A stretch of 64,000 nt of DNA, from NCBI RefSeq assembly GCF_019802045.1, contig NZ_JAHVHU010000008.1:124001-188000 (forward strand), in the 5' to 3' direction. Shown piece after piece: positions 27,762 through 36,951 of this stretch (position 1 is the stretch's first letter; each line of letters opens with the position of its first letter). The stretch is from Membranihabitans marinus. Lineage in GTDB: Bacteria; Bacteroidota; Bacteroidia; Chitinophagales; Saprospiraceae. Below the pieces are notes generated by a model. The model was not told the DNA's origin. It searched no databases and saw only the letters and a program-made list of their open reading frames with translations. The position numbers and the translations under genes were made by a program.

Positions 27762-29018
27762 ATGAAGAAAGGATGTTTTATAAGTACGATTGTGGTCTTG
27801 GTTTTATTGACAGCCGGATTGGTGTATTATTTTGTTTATCAGAATAAGGGATCCTCTGTGAGGAATACCACCGAAAAACCAGCATACGTTGATATATCGC
27901 GGAAAGTGGTCGCGACGGGAACCATCAATCCGCGGCAGGAGATCAACATCAAACCGCAGGTTTCAGGCGTGGTCGATGAGCTGTTCGTAGTGGCCGGTGA
28001 GGTCATCGAAAAAGGTAAAAAACTGGCCCGGATCAAACTGGTCCCCAGTCAGGTCAATATTAACCAGGCACAGTCCCAGGTCGAACTGGCCCGCCTTCGG
28101 TTAACAGATGCTCAGCGCGAACTAGAACGGCAGCGAACCATCCATGAAGACAACCTGGATGTGGAAACAGCAAAAGCTAATTTTGAGAATGCACGCCAGG
28201 AAGAAGCACGTCAACGACAACTGTTTGATGCAGGGGTGATTTCCGAACAGCAGTACAATCAATATAAACTTGAATTGGAGCTGCGACGAAATGCTTATGA
28301 GAATGCCAAAATTACTTCCACGAACAGTCTGTCACAATACGAAACCCAGGTCGACATTGCTCAGCAGGAATTGAACAGCGCTGTATCCAACTTGCGACTG
28401 CTCAAAGAAGGCGTTGATCAGAACTCCAAACAGGTGGCTAATGTTGTCAATTCACCCGTAGCCGGGATGGTCCTGGATGTGCCGCTGGAGGAAGGTACCT
28501 CAGTCATTGAACGGAACAACTTCAATGAAGGCACGACGATTGCAACGGTCGCTGATATGAATACACTGATTTTCGAGGGCAAGGTGGACGAAGCCGATGT
28601 AGGTTCCATAGATGAAGGGATGCCTATTCTGCTGAAGATAGGCGCTATTCCTGATCAGCAGTTCGATGCTATACTGGAATATATTTCACCAAAAGGTGTC
28701 AAGGAAGAAGGGACCGTAAAGTTTGAAGTCAAAGCGGCTGTGAAACAGACCGGTGATCGGTTTTTGCGGGCCGGCTATAGTGCCAACGGGGACATCATTA
28801 TTCATAAGAAGGATAATGTTCTGGCGATAAAGGAGCGGGATATTATTTATGACGGTGACGGTAAGACCTACGTCGAAATAAAAAATGGCGATGGATTTGA
28901 TCGGAAGAAAGTGGAGACGGGAATATCGGATGGGTTGAACACGGAGATCATTTCGGGATTGGATACGACGATGCTAGTTCGGGTACAGCAGGAGGAGCCG
29001 GAAATGGCGGGATCGTAA
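27762..29018 (+). CDS. Efflux periplasmic adaptor (HlyD/MacA family)
   Basis: A 418-residue membrane fusion protein. An N-terminal anchor (CFISTIVVLVLLTAGLVYY) is followed by a lipoyl-like half (GTINPRQEINIKPQVSGVV), a long coiled-coil hairpin of about 120 residues rich in Gln, Glu and Arg, the second lipoyl half (NSPVAGMVLDVPLEEGTSV) and a beta-barrel domain. It would bridge the MacB-like permeases to an outer-membrane channel. No TolC-like gene is next to it, so the channel must be encoded elsewhere. Confidence 0.93.
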   Translation: MKKGCFISTIVVLVLLTAGLVYYFVYQNKGSSVRNTTEKPAYVDISRKVVATGTINPRQEINIKPQVSGVVDELFVVAGEVIEKGKKLARIKLVPSQVNINQAQSQVELARLRLTDAQRELERQRTIHEDNLDVETAKANFENARQEEARQRQLFDAGVISEQQYNQYKLELELRRNAYENAKITSTNSLSQYETQVDIAQQELNSAVSNLRLLKEGVDQNSKQVANVVNSPVAGMVLDVPLEEGTSVIERNNFNEGTTIATVADMNTLIFEGKVDEADVGSIDEGMPILLKIGAIPDQQFDAILEYISPKGVKEEGTVKFEVKAAVKQTGDRFLRAGYSANGDIIIHKKDNVLAIKERDIIYDGDGKTYVEIKNGDGFDRKKVETGISDGLNTEIISGLDTTMLVRVQQEEPEMAGS

Positions 29019-29258
29019 TTTTTAATTCTTAATGTTGAATTTTTAATTGGACTTAAGCAAGGGGCAATTTACAGTTTCCTTCATAAAAAAAATTCAGGGC
29101 GATCTTTTAGTTCCAGATTAGTATTATGGCGGGAGCTGTGTTAGCTGCGGTTTCTAACCGACGGATAATTTCATAGTTATTGTCAACCTCTGGAATTAGA
29201 TAAATGATTCCGAGTCGCGGCCACCTTTGCTTTTATTGCAGAAGTACATTGAATAAAT

Positions 29259-29873
29259 TTAAAGAAAATAATAGCCTATCGATACTTGAAACATCTGATT
29301 GTACTCATTAGCAGCGTCTCCAGTAGGTACACCATTTTCATCTGTAATGATTCCTTCTAAAATCGGATTCAATCCATGATAGTAGTTGGTCCGGATAAAT
29401 AGCTTCCCGATATAGAACTTTAAACCTCCGATCGCACCGTAATCTGTTCCATTATGTAGTTTCCCAGCCGGATTATTTTTTCCATTATATTTCTCACCTA
29501 CATTGATTCCATAACTTCCGCCGGCATTCACCGCAATGATCTCGTTCAAGGGATATTCTATTATAACACCCAGATCTATATAATTTAAATCAACGATGTT
29601 TCGACCAGGTTCGTCGTCAATATTATGCTCAGTTCCCTTTTGGGAAAAGGTGCTTTCTAATTGAATATTTAAAGGATTATCTGGTGTATATTTTATATTA
29701 AGTCCTCCCATCAAACCATTCTTATACGCATAAGAAAAACCTTCAGTTGAATAATTGCTGGAGGTTCGAAATTTTGAAATGTTCAAACCCACAATAGGTG
29801 AGAGCTGCCATTGGGCAAAAGCCGGGAGGGTGAATAATAGGCAGAGTATGGCAGATAATAGCTTTGATCTCAT
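29259..29873 (-). CDS. Outer-membrane beta-barrel protein, PorT-like family
   Basis: A 204-residue secreted protein with a signal peptide (MRSKLLSAILCLLFTLPAFA-QW). The strands IVGLNISKFRTSS, MGGLNIKYTPDNPLNIQLES, FSQKG and the closing strand QMFQVSIGYYFL form a small barrel of the PorT/OMP_b-brl family. Function unknown. It is monocistronic as far as can be seen. Confidence 0.8.
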   Translation of the reverse strand: MRSKLLSAILCLLFTLPAFAQWQLSPIVGLNISKFRTSSNYSTEGFSYAYKNGLMGGLNIKYTPDNPLNIQLESTFSQKGTEHNIDDEPGRNIVDLNYIDLGVIIEYPLNEIIAVNAGGSYGINVGEKYNGKNNPAGKLHNGTDYGAIGGLKFYIGKLFIRTNYYHGLNPILEGIITDENGVPTGDAANEYNQMFQVSIGYYFL

Positions 29874-29997
29874 TTTTCGGAAGGTTATGATTATAAAGAA
29901 TAAAGGTCACTAAATTGAAACGTGATGATGCGCTGGAATGGTATGATCGATGTGGTGCTTAACAGTCGAGGCAGACTCAAATGCACATGGGCTTCGA

Positions 29998-30918
29998 TTA
30001 ATTTCCCGCTTCCATTTCTTTTCTTACTTTTTTAACAAATTCTGGGGTGACGTCTAATACATCACATATAAAAGGCGCATCTACCCCTTTAAGTAACATG
30101 TTTTTTGTGGCGGTCCAGTTTTTACGGTTTAATTCTTCTTCACGTCCTTCTTGTCTGAGCTGATCCGCTAAACTGATGAATTCTGTTTTCATAACCTCAG
30201 GTAATTTTTCAACTAAATTTTTCAACCTATTTTTCTCAATAACAATTATGTCGAAATAATAAACAATAAGAGATTCGAGTAGGTTCCGATTTTGCCAAGA
30301 TTCTAATATAGAAAATATATTATTGAATTTTTCAGCTAAAAGCTCGGGTTCCCCAGTGTATTTCTGGGTTAAAAGTGCGGATGTCAATAACCCTTCACTC
30401 AATTGCCTGATCTGATCATCACTGTAATTTTGAATATTCTCAAAAAGAAATTTAATACTGGGAATAAATTCATTGGTTTTTAAATATGGCTCGTCAAATA
30501 ATTCGTCCATTTTAAGAGGTACCCATTGATCTTTCCCGTGATAATATAAGAAAGGGATGACCGGGATAAGTGGATCTTGGTCGTTCTTTACTTGATCCCG
30601 GTAAGCGTCAAAAAGATATCCACCGATCTGGATAGAAATAAACTTGTAAGGTGTGCTCTTGTGCTCAAACAGTAAGTTCAGATACAGCAGTTGTTCTCCA
30701 TTTCTCTCTCTCAAAGGGCATTTTAAAACAATATCTGCCATAGTCTCTCGTAGCCGGTCCGAGATAAAACTATTTGGTGAATGTTCTAGCTTTGCGAGGT
30801 CAAGAATTTCCTTTAGATGGCCTGGCAGAAAAGCTTCAAAATATTGCCTGGCTATATGAATATCCCCCAGGAGGGATTTCATAAATCGATCGTGCGGATT
30901 GTGGATTTGACCAGCCAT
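29998..30918 (-). CDS. Rpn-family PD-(D/E)XK nuclease / transposase-like protein
   Basis: A 306-residue Rpn (YhgA-like) protein, a family with a PD-(D/E)XK nuclease fold linked to RecA-independent recombination. The N-terminal PHDRFMKSLLGDIHIARQYF motif is diagnostic. The nuclease core shows Asp62 (ETMADIVLKC) and EHK (Glu85, Lys87 in LYLNLLFEHKS). The C-terminus ends in a helical coiled-coil-like region. Such genes are mobile and often present in many copies per genome; no terminal repeats or target duplications were seen here. Confidence 0.9.
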   Translation of the reverse strand: MAGQIHNPHDRFMKSLLGDIHIARQYFEAFLPGHLKEILDLAKLEHSPNSFISDRLRETMADIVLKCPLRERNGEQLLYLNLLFEHKSTPYKFISIQIGGYLFDAYRDQVKNDQDPLIPVIPFLYYHGKDQWVPLKMDELFDEPYLKTNEFIPSIKFLFENIQNYSDDQIRQLSEGLLTSALLTQKYTGEPELLAEKFNNIFSILESWQNRNLLESLIVYYFDIIVIEKNRLKNLVEKLPEVMKTEFISLADQLRQEGREEELNRKNWTATKNMLLKGVDAPFICDVLDVTPEFVKKVRKEMEAGN

Positions 30919-30939
30919 CCACCAAAATAATCAAAAACA

Positions 30940-31833
30940 TTAATTATCCGATCCCAGATTCAACTGATACGCTGCCACTTCATTTTTCAAAAAGGTCGGA
31001 ACGATGATTATTTTATCTTCCGGAATGTAGCTTATGTCCGCTGTATTGGACTTCTCGGGTGTAGTGTCAACAATTTTAGTAACCTGATCGCCATCGATGT
31101 AATAAATCTCTCCCGCCCATCGACTGGCAATATAAGTGTCCTCATCCAGTATAACAAGTCCGTCTCCACCTTGTACTTCATCGGTCAGGATTTCATATCC
31201 TCTGTTATCATCAAATTTGATCAGTCCTTCGCCATTCAGCCCGTACAAAGTACCATTGTAGGATTCCAGCCCATTGATACTGGGCACGTTTTCAGCGATA
31301 ACTTCATATTCGCCATCGGCGAGTTGAAAAACTTTGTTGTCTTTCATATCAGAAAAGAAGATCACCGATCCATCCGTGGCTGCATCATTGAGGAATTGTG
31401 CTCCTTCTACCGGATATTTTTCTATGATATCACCGCTGGACAAATCAATCTGCACAATCTCGTCAATATCCGTTACGTAGAGACTGTTGCCCAAAATAGC
31501 CATGCCTTTTGGTGCATTCAGACCTGTGGTCCACTCCATTTCATTCACGCTCCCATCGGGGTTAAGTATGGCGATAAATCCATCCCCATCTTTTTTCGCT
31601 GCATCTGTATTACCGCACGATACAAAAATGATGTCTTTTTCAGGATGGTACAATGCTGATTCCGAACCCACAAATGAGGTGTCTGTTTTCCAAAGCATCG
31701 TGGCTGATGGCTCAATGGATTCCATCTGCTTATCTTCAACAAGTTCCTCTTCTTCCTGATTGGAAGAATTGTTACAGGCAAAGAACAACATGAATGCAAC
31801 AAGCAGGACGGGGGATAAATTAGTGATTTTCAT
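30940..31833 (-). CDS. SMP-30/gluconolactonase-like beta-propeller lipoprotein
   Basis: A 297-residue lipoprotein (Cys20 after AFMLFFA). The acidic EEEELVEDK linker is followed by repeated blades such as ALYHPEKDIIFVSCGNTDA, GLNAPKGMAILGNSLYVTD, AATDGSVIFFSDMKDNKVFQ and SINGLESYNGTLYGLN, which fit a six-bladed propeller of the SMP-30/strictosidine-synthase type. No lactonase metal site is certain. It lies close behind porX on the same strand (92 bases). Confidence 0.8.
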   Translation of the reverse strand: MKITNLSPVLLVAFMLFFACNNSSNQEEEELVEDKQMESIEPSATMLWKTDTSFVGSESALYHPEKDIIFVSCGNTDAAKKDGDGFIAILNPDGSVNEMEWTTGLNAPKGMAILGNSLYVTDIDEIVQIDLSSGDIIEKYPVEGAQFLNDAATDGSVIFFSDMKDNKVFQLADGEYEVIAENVPSINGLESYNGTLYGLNGEGLIKFDDNRGYEILTDEVQGGDGLVILDEDTYIASRWAGEIYYIDGDQVTKIVDTTPEKSNTADISYIPEDKIIIVPTFLKNEVAAYQLNLGSDN

Positions 31834-31925
31834 TTTATTTAAAGTGTGTTTTCAATAATAAAGACCTTAAAATAATAAATAAAATCCAGAATGTGACTAA
31901 TTATTCCCAGTATGTTTAAAAGTAT

Positions 31926-33476
31926 CTATTTGGAGGTCAGACTAACAAAGGGGCAAATCATTTCTTCCAAACTGATTCCGCCGTGCTGAAAAGTATCTTT
32001 ATAGTAGTTATTGTAATAATTGTAGTTGTTCGGATACAGGAAGAATTTCGCTTCTTTCGCAAAGATAAATGTCGAACTCACATTGGGGCGCGGAAGATGT
32101 GCATCCTCAGGATTTTTTACCTCCAGTACATCTTTCGCATTATATTTAAGGTTCCGACCGACTTTATATCGGAGGTTCGTGGTTGTTTCCCGGTCACCGA
32201 CGACTTTGGAAGGATCATTGACACGGATCGTGCCATGGTCTGTAGTCACGAATAACTGAATATCGTGTTCTGCCAATTTTTGCAAGGTGCTCCACAATGA
32301 AGAATGCAGGAACCATGAACGGGTCAGAGATCGATAAGCTCGTTCATCACCAGCCAGTTCTTTGAGCATTTCCATTTCTGTGCGTGCATGAGACATCATG
32401 TCGATAAAATTATACACGATCACCGTCAGATCATTGTTGAGGTAATTCAATGCCTTTGATTCCATTTCACCAGCTTGCCAAGCATTGGATACCTTGGTGT
32501 ATTCCCATTTGATGTCTTTGCGGAAAGTCCGCTTTAATTGGTGCTCGAGAAAAAGTTCTTCGTAAAGATTTTTTCCACCTTCTTCGTTGTCATTTTTCCA
32601 TTCATTGGGAAAATTCTTTTCGATTTCCCGGGGCATCATTCCCGCGAAAATAGCATTGCGACTATACTGCGTAGCGGTCGGAAGTATAGAATAAAAATAG
32701 TCTTCTTCCAGAATGCGAAAATCTTCGTTGAAAATTGATTCAAGAATCATCCATTGATCATAACGAAGGTTGTCCAAAAGCAGAAAAATGGTCGGTCGCT
32801 CATCCATTTTGGGGAATAGCTTTTCACGGAGTAAATTATGGGACATGACAGGTGCATTCTCTTCCTCCATCCAGTCCATATAATTCTTGACGATATACTT
32901 CGAGAATTCCGTGTTGGCCTCACTTTTTTGCATGGTCAGTATATCCTGCATCTGATCACTTTGAGAATCGCTTAAACGCAGTTCCCAATTGATGATTTTT
33001 CGGTAAATGGTTACCCATTCACTGGTGTTGAGGTTACTGTTAATCTCCATTAGAATTTTGCGAAATTCGACCTGATAGTCATGAACGGTTTTTTCGCGGA
33101 CCAGTCGGCGATTATCGATAATCTTTTTTAAGCTCAGCAGAATCTGATTGGGATTGACAGGTTTGAGCAAAAAATCGGATATTTCCGAACCAATCGCTTC
33201 ATCCATCAATGTCTCTGCTTCATTCTTAGTGATCATGACTACTGGAACATTTTTATCGATTTGTCGTATTTCATGGAGGGTTTCCAGGCCAGTCAAACCC
33301 GGCATGGATTCATCGAGAAAGATGCAGTCAAAAGACTCGTTGTCAGTGACTTCTTCCAAAGCATCATGACCGTTGGATACGGTAGTGACATCGTAGCCTT
33401 TTTTTTGAAGAAACATCAATTGGGGTTTGAGAAGATCTATTTCATCATCAGCCCACAGTAGTCGAATATCGCTCAT
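31926..33476 (-). CDS. porX: PorX: response regulator with PglZ/alkaline phosphatase-like domain
   Basis: A 516-residue two-domain regulator of the type IX secretion system. The N-terminal receiver has DD at 10-11, the phospho-acceptor Asp55 (FLDESMPG), Thr83 and Lys105. A helical linker follows, then an alkaline-phosphatase-superfamily (PglZ) domain with FLLLDNLRYDQW, LPTATQYSRNAIFAG, and the metal site VTTDHGTIRV. PorX controls T9SS gene expression in Porphyromonas; its histidine kinase PorY is not nearby. It is divergent from the HD phosphohydrolase gene. Confidence 0.93.
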   Translation of the reverse strand: MSDIRLLWADDEIDLLKPQLMFLQKKGYDVTTVSNGHDALEEVTDNESFDCIFLDESMPGLTGLETLHEIRQIDKNVPVVMITKNEAETLMDEAIGSEISDFLLKPVNPNQILLSLKKIIDNRRLVREKTVHDYQVEFRKILMEINSNLNTSEWVTIYRKIINWELRLSDSQSDQMQDILTMQKSEANTEFSKYIVKNYMDWMEEENAPVMSHNLLREKLFPKMDERPTIFLLLDNLRYDQWMILESIFNEDFRILEEDYFYSILPTATQYSRNAIFAGMMPREIEKNFPNEWKNDNEEGGKNLYEELFLEHQLKRTFRKDIKWEYTKVSNAWQAGEMESKALNYLNNDLTVIVYNFIDMMSHARTEMEMLKELAGDERAYRSLTRSWFLHSSLWSTLQKLAEHDIQLFVTTDHGTIRVNDPSKVVGDRETTTNLRYKVGRNLKYNAKDVLEVKNPEDAHLPRPNVSSTFIFAKEAKFFLYPNNYNYYNNYYKDTFQHGGISLEEMICPFVSLTSK

Positions 33477-33585
33477 AAGTTAATTTTGAGTGTTTAATTT
33501 TTAATTTTGAATTTTTGGAAGGACAGCCGCAATGCTGTTCTCAAAAACGTTATGTTTAAATTTTATATTACAATATTTTCGGTCA

Positions 33586-34770
33586 ATGAATAAAAAGAAG
33601 ATCATAAACGATCCCATTTATGGGTTTATTAACATTCCATATGAGATTCTGTTCGATCTGATGGAGCATTCCTGGTTCCAAAGACTCCGTCGTATTTCTC
33701 AGGTAGGACTTACACAGCTGACCTATCCGGGTGCGACGCACAGTCGTTTTCATCATGCTTTAGGAGCTATGCATCTTATGTGGGAATCCATTGGTTTGCT
33801 GCGTGGGAAGGGGATATCGATTACTGAAGAGGAGGCCCGGGCAGCGTGTACAGCGATCTTATTACACGACATTGGCCATGGTCCCTTTTCTCACGCACTA
33901 GAAGGAACGCTCATTCGAAAATCCCACGAAGACCTCTCACTAGAGATCATGCATGCACTCAATGATCAGTTTCGAGGTGATCTGGGATTGGCGATTAAAA
34001 TATTTACGGGGGAATATCCACGGGTGTTTTTACACCAATTGGTATCCGGTGAACTTGATGTGGATCGCTTGGATTATTTGGGGCGGGATAGTTTTTATAC
34101 TGGAGTGGTCGAAGGAAAGATCGGGACGAACCGAATCATAAAAATGATGAACGTGGTCGATGACGAGTTGGTCATCGAAGAAAAAGGACTGTATTCTATT
34201 GAGAAATTTCTGATGGCCCGGAAAATTATGTATTGGCAGGTATATATGCACAAAACAGTGTTGGCCGTGGAGAAAATGTTAATCTCTGCTGTGTCTCGTA
34301 TGCAGATGATAATTGATAAAAATGGAGTGCCGCAGTGCAGCCAAAAATTTCACAGATTATTGGCAGGGGATAATTCACTGGAATTGTTTCTGCAATTGGA
34401 CGATACAGATGCGATATATGCCTTAAAGAATCATCAAATGTTTTCTGATCCTTTGCTTTCATACCTCAGCGAGGGAATTCTAAAACGTAAATTATTTCGT
34501 AGCAGACTTAGTACAAAACCATTTTCAGTTGATACTTCTGAAAAAATATTGGAACAATTGGTTAATACGCTGGATATAGATGAAAACACGGCTCGTCAAT
34601 TGATCTTCTCTGGATCGGAAACCACACAATTCTATGATTGGAAACCTCGTCAGATCAAATTTTTGATGAAGGATGGTCGGATCCGTCCCTTTGAGGAAAT
34701 ATCGGACCTGGGCGATACCCGACATGAGACCACGAAATATTATTTGGTATATCCGAAAATGGGAATGTAA
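33586..34770 (+). CDS. HD-domain phosphohydrolase (dNTPase-like)
   Basis: A 394-residue HD hydrolase related to deoxynucleotide triphosphohydrolases (SAMHD1/YdhJ group). The metal site is complete: THSRFHHALG (His52), LLHDIGHG (His94, Asp95, His98) and ELDVDRLDYLGRD. The N-terminal opening NDPIYGFINIPYEI is diagnostic for this Bacteroidota/Firmicutes group. The ATG at 33586 was chosen because the extra 18 codons upstream are not conserved-looking. Adjacent to porX by divergent orientation only. Confidence 0.93.
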   Translation: MNKKKIINDPIYGFINIPYEILFDLMEHSWFQRLRRISQVGLTQLTYPGATHSRFHHALGAMHLMWESIGLLRGKGISITEEEARAACTAILLHDIGHGPFSHALEGTLIRKSHEDLSLEIMHALNDQFRGDLGLAIKIFTGEYPRVFLHQLVSGELDVDRLDYLGRDSFYTGVVEGKIGTNRIIKMMNVVDDELVIEEKGLYSIEKFLMARKIMYWQVYMHKTVLAVEKMLISAVSRMQMIIDKNGVPQCSQKFHRLLAGDNSLELFLQLDDTDAIYALKNHQMFSDPLLSYLSEGILKRKLFRSRLSTKPFSVDTSEKILEQLVNTLDIDENTARQLIFSGSETTQFYDWKPRQIKFLMKDGRIRPFEEISDLGDTRHETTKYYLVYPKMGM

Positions 34771-34790
34771 TTGCCTCGGCTACCCCGATA

Positions 34791-34894
34791 AAGTCAACCG
34801 TCACCCAAAATTTGGTTATGTAATATGGCCAATCATGAAATGTAAACAATTGATGCACCGCATATTATGTGCCATTGCAGATTGACGTGGTGAA
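34791..34894. repeat. Dispersed 104-bp intergenic element, copy 2
   Basis: Ungapped match to 18001-18104 (about 81% identity) with the same terminal sequences. It starts 20 bases after the HD phosphohydrolase stop. The central palindrome of copy 1 is degenerate here, while the right-hand ATTGACGTGGTGAA end is unchanged. Confidence 0.88.
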
Positions 34895-35031
34895 AAAAGA
34901 GGATACGTCGAGAATAGCTCCGGACTTAGCTCGCTCCGTCTCGTGTGCTTTATTTTTACCAAGAACTGGAACTCATGCTTCCCGGGGAAGTGTTCCAAAG
35001 TTCTTTCTGAATTTTTAAATGGTTTTCAACC

Positions 35032-35577
35032 TTAAACTTTCACCTTTCCATTATTTTCCAGCACTTGCTTGAGGTTAGCCAGTCCTTCCTCAAAATCATT
35101 TCCTACCTGCTTGTCCATATTCATAAACAGCAACATGATATTCATCGGGGGATTCATTTCACCGGTGAAACCCCAGGTAACTTCTGTATTTTGTTCGTCG
35201 ATTTTTTCTATCCGAAGATAGGCATCTGACTCTGATTTAAAGGGCTTGTAAAACTCCAATCTGGTATAAATGGCTTTATTCTCATCCAATGAAGTAATCG
35301 TCTGTTGCCCGGCTCCCACTTTTTTATGATCACTTTCCCACTCAGATTGAAATCCGATTTTCCCATCTTCCCCCTTATAGGTTTTCTTCATATTTGGATC
35401 AATATTATTCCATTTTGCCCAGTGATCCTGATTGCGTAGATATCGGAGATACTCATAAACGGCTTCCAGGGGACGATTGATGTTGATTTTCCGATCTACA
35501 CTATAAGATCGAGGTGCGACACTACTGAGGATGAAAACCAAAAGTGCCAGACAGATAATAATGTATATAAATATCAT
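35032..35577 (-). CDS. SRPBCC-family protein with N-terminal membrane anchor
   Basis: A 181-residue protein: one membrane helix (MIFIYIIICLALLVFILSS) and then a START/SRPBCC-like domain beginning RKININRPLEAVYEYLRYLR and containing DHWAKWNNIDPNM and TEVTWGFTGEM. The fold binds hydrophobic ligands in a pocket. It is of the polyketide-cyclase-like group common in Bacteroidota. The ligand is unknown. Confidence 0.88.
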   Translation of the reverse strand: MIFIYIIICLALLVFILSSVAPRSYSVDRKININRPLEAVYEYLRYLRNQDHWAKWNNIDPNMKKTYKGEDGKIGFQSEWESDHKKVGAGQQTITSLDENKAIYTRLEFYKPFKSESDAYLRIEKIDEQNTEVTWGFTGEMNPPMNIMLLFMNMDKQVGNDFEEGLANLKQVLENNGKVKV

Positions 35578-35701
35578 CTTGTGCTTTATTTGAAGTTTAT
35601 TATTATTGGCTTAAGGTAAATATAATCTGGTAAATAAATAGGGTAACCTCACATAATTAACGGATTTTATTGCTGGTTTTTCAGAACTAAAACTATTGTC
35701 C

Positions 35702-35709
35702 TATTTTTG
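35702..35709 (+). promoter_or_regulatory. Possible -7 element for sbcDC
   Basis: TATTTTTG matches TAnnTTTG and lies 18 bases before the sbcD ATG. The only nearby TTG (35670-35672) is 29 bases upstream, so the -33 element is uncertain. Confidence 0.35.
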
Positions 35710-35727
35710 AGTCAAATAGATCTCTTC

Positions 35728-36951
35728 ATGATACGAATATTGCATACCGCGGATTGGCATTTGGGAAAAAAACTGGGTCCGTATTCCCGATTAAAAGAAC
35801 AAAAAGAGGTGCTTCATGAGCTGGTGAACCTGGCCGACCAGGAACAGGTTGATGCGGTATTGATCGCGGGAGATCTTTATGATCAGTTTAACCCCTCTAC
35901 GGAAGCTATGGAATTGTTTTATTCCACATTGAAGCAATTGACTCGCCAGGGACAGCGACCTGTGATCGTTATTGCAGGAAATCATGATTCACCGGACCGG
36001 ATTGAAGTGTCGGATCCATTGGCCAGATCATGTGGCATTGTTCTGATTGGTCATCCACAGACAGAAGTACCTGTCTTTCAGGTGGAAGACCAATGGAAGA
36101 TATCGAGAACCATCCCCGGTTTTTTGGAGATTGAGTTTTTAGATGACCGGCCACCGCTTCGGATTATACATACCCCGTTTGCCAACGAATATCGCATGAA
36201 AACCTATCTGGGCTCTGAGAATATGGACGACCAACTTCGGGCGGTGTTGCAGGATCATTGGCAATCTATAGCTGATACCTATTGCGATGATCATGGAGTC
36301 AATATTTTGATGACCCACTTGTATGTATCTGAACGGACTAAACCACTTCCTGAAGAACCTGACGGTGAGAAACCCATTGTCATAGGGAATGCTCAGGTCA
36401 TCTATTCTGATAATCTTCCACAAGGGATTCAATATGCGGCTTTAGGCCACCTGCACCGGTATCAGCACATCAGAGGCCAGGCGTATCCAATTGTCTACAG
36501 CAGCAGCTTGTTGTGTTACAGTTTTTCAGAGGCTGGTCAGACCAAATACGCAGTAGTGATCGATGCGGATCCGGCAAAAGAGATTCGCCTGAACAAGATA
36601 GGACTTACAGCAGGGAAGTCACTGGCTAGAAAACGATTTTATACTGTAGATGATGCCGTCGACTGGTTGAATCAACATCCCGACACATTAGTAGAACTCA
36701 CGCTGGTCTCTGATCAATATCTGAAGTCCTCAGATAAAAAAAGACTGTATGAAGCGCACGATGGCATTGTAACGATCATTCCGGAGGTGACTTTTGATCA
36801 TCGAGAAGAAGCGGAAAACACCCATCAAATTCGTCTGGACCGATCCATGAACGAATTGTTTCAGGATTATTTTATTTTCCGCCATGGTCAAACACCTTCC
36901 GGTGAGTTGATGGAATTATTCCAGGAAATACAATCAGAACAGAACCTATGA
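35728..36951 (+). CDS. sbcD: Exonuclease subunit SbcD (Mre11-type)
   Basis: A 407-residue nuclease subunit of the SbcCD complex, which opens hairpins and trims double-strand ends. The five phosphodiesterase motifs are present: TADWHLG (Asp9, His11), AGDLYD, AGNHDS, MTHLYV and LGHLHRYQ. The ATG at 35728 fits the invariant MIRILHTADWH opening; a TTG 21 bases upstream overlaps the putative promoter. It overlaps sbcC by 4 bases. Confidence 0.96.
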   Translation: MIRILHTADWHLGKKLGPYSRLKEQKEVLHELVNLADQEQVDAVLIAGDLYDQFNPSTEAMELFYSTLKQLTRQGQRPVIVIAGNHDSPDRIEVSDPLARSCGIVLIGHPQTEVPVFQVEDQWKISRTIPGFLEIEFLDDRPPLRIIHTPFANEYRMKTYLGSENMDDQLRAVLQDHWQSIADTYCDDHGVNILMTHLYVSERTKPLPEEPDGEKPIVIGNAQVIYSDNLPQGIQYAALGHLHRYQHIRGQAYPIVYSSSLLCYSFSEAGQTKYAVVIDADPAKEIRLNKIGLTAGKSLARKRFYTVDDAVDWLNQHPDTLVELTLVSDQYLKSSDKKRLYEAHDGIVTIIPEVTFDHREEAENTHQIRLDRSMNELFQDYFIFRHGQTPSGELMELFQEIQSEQNL

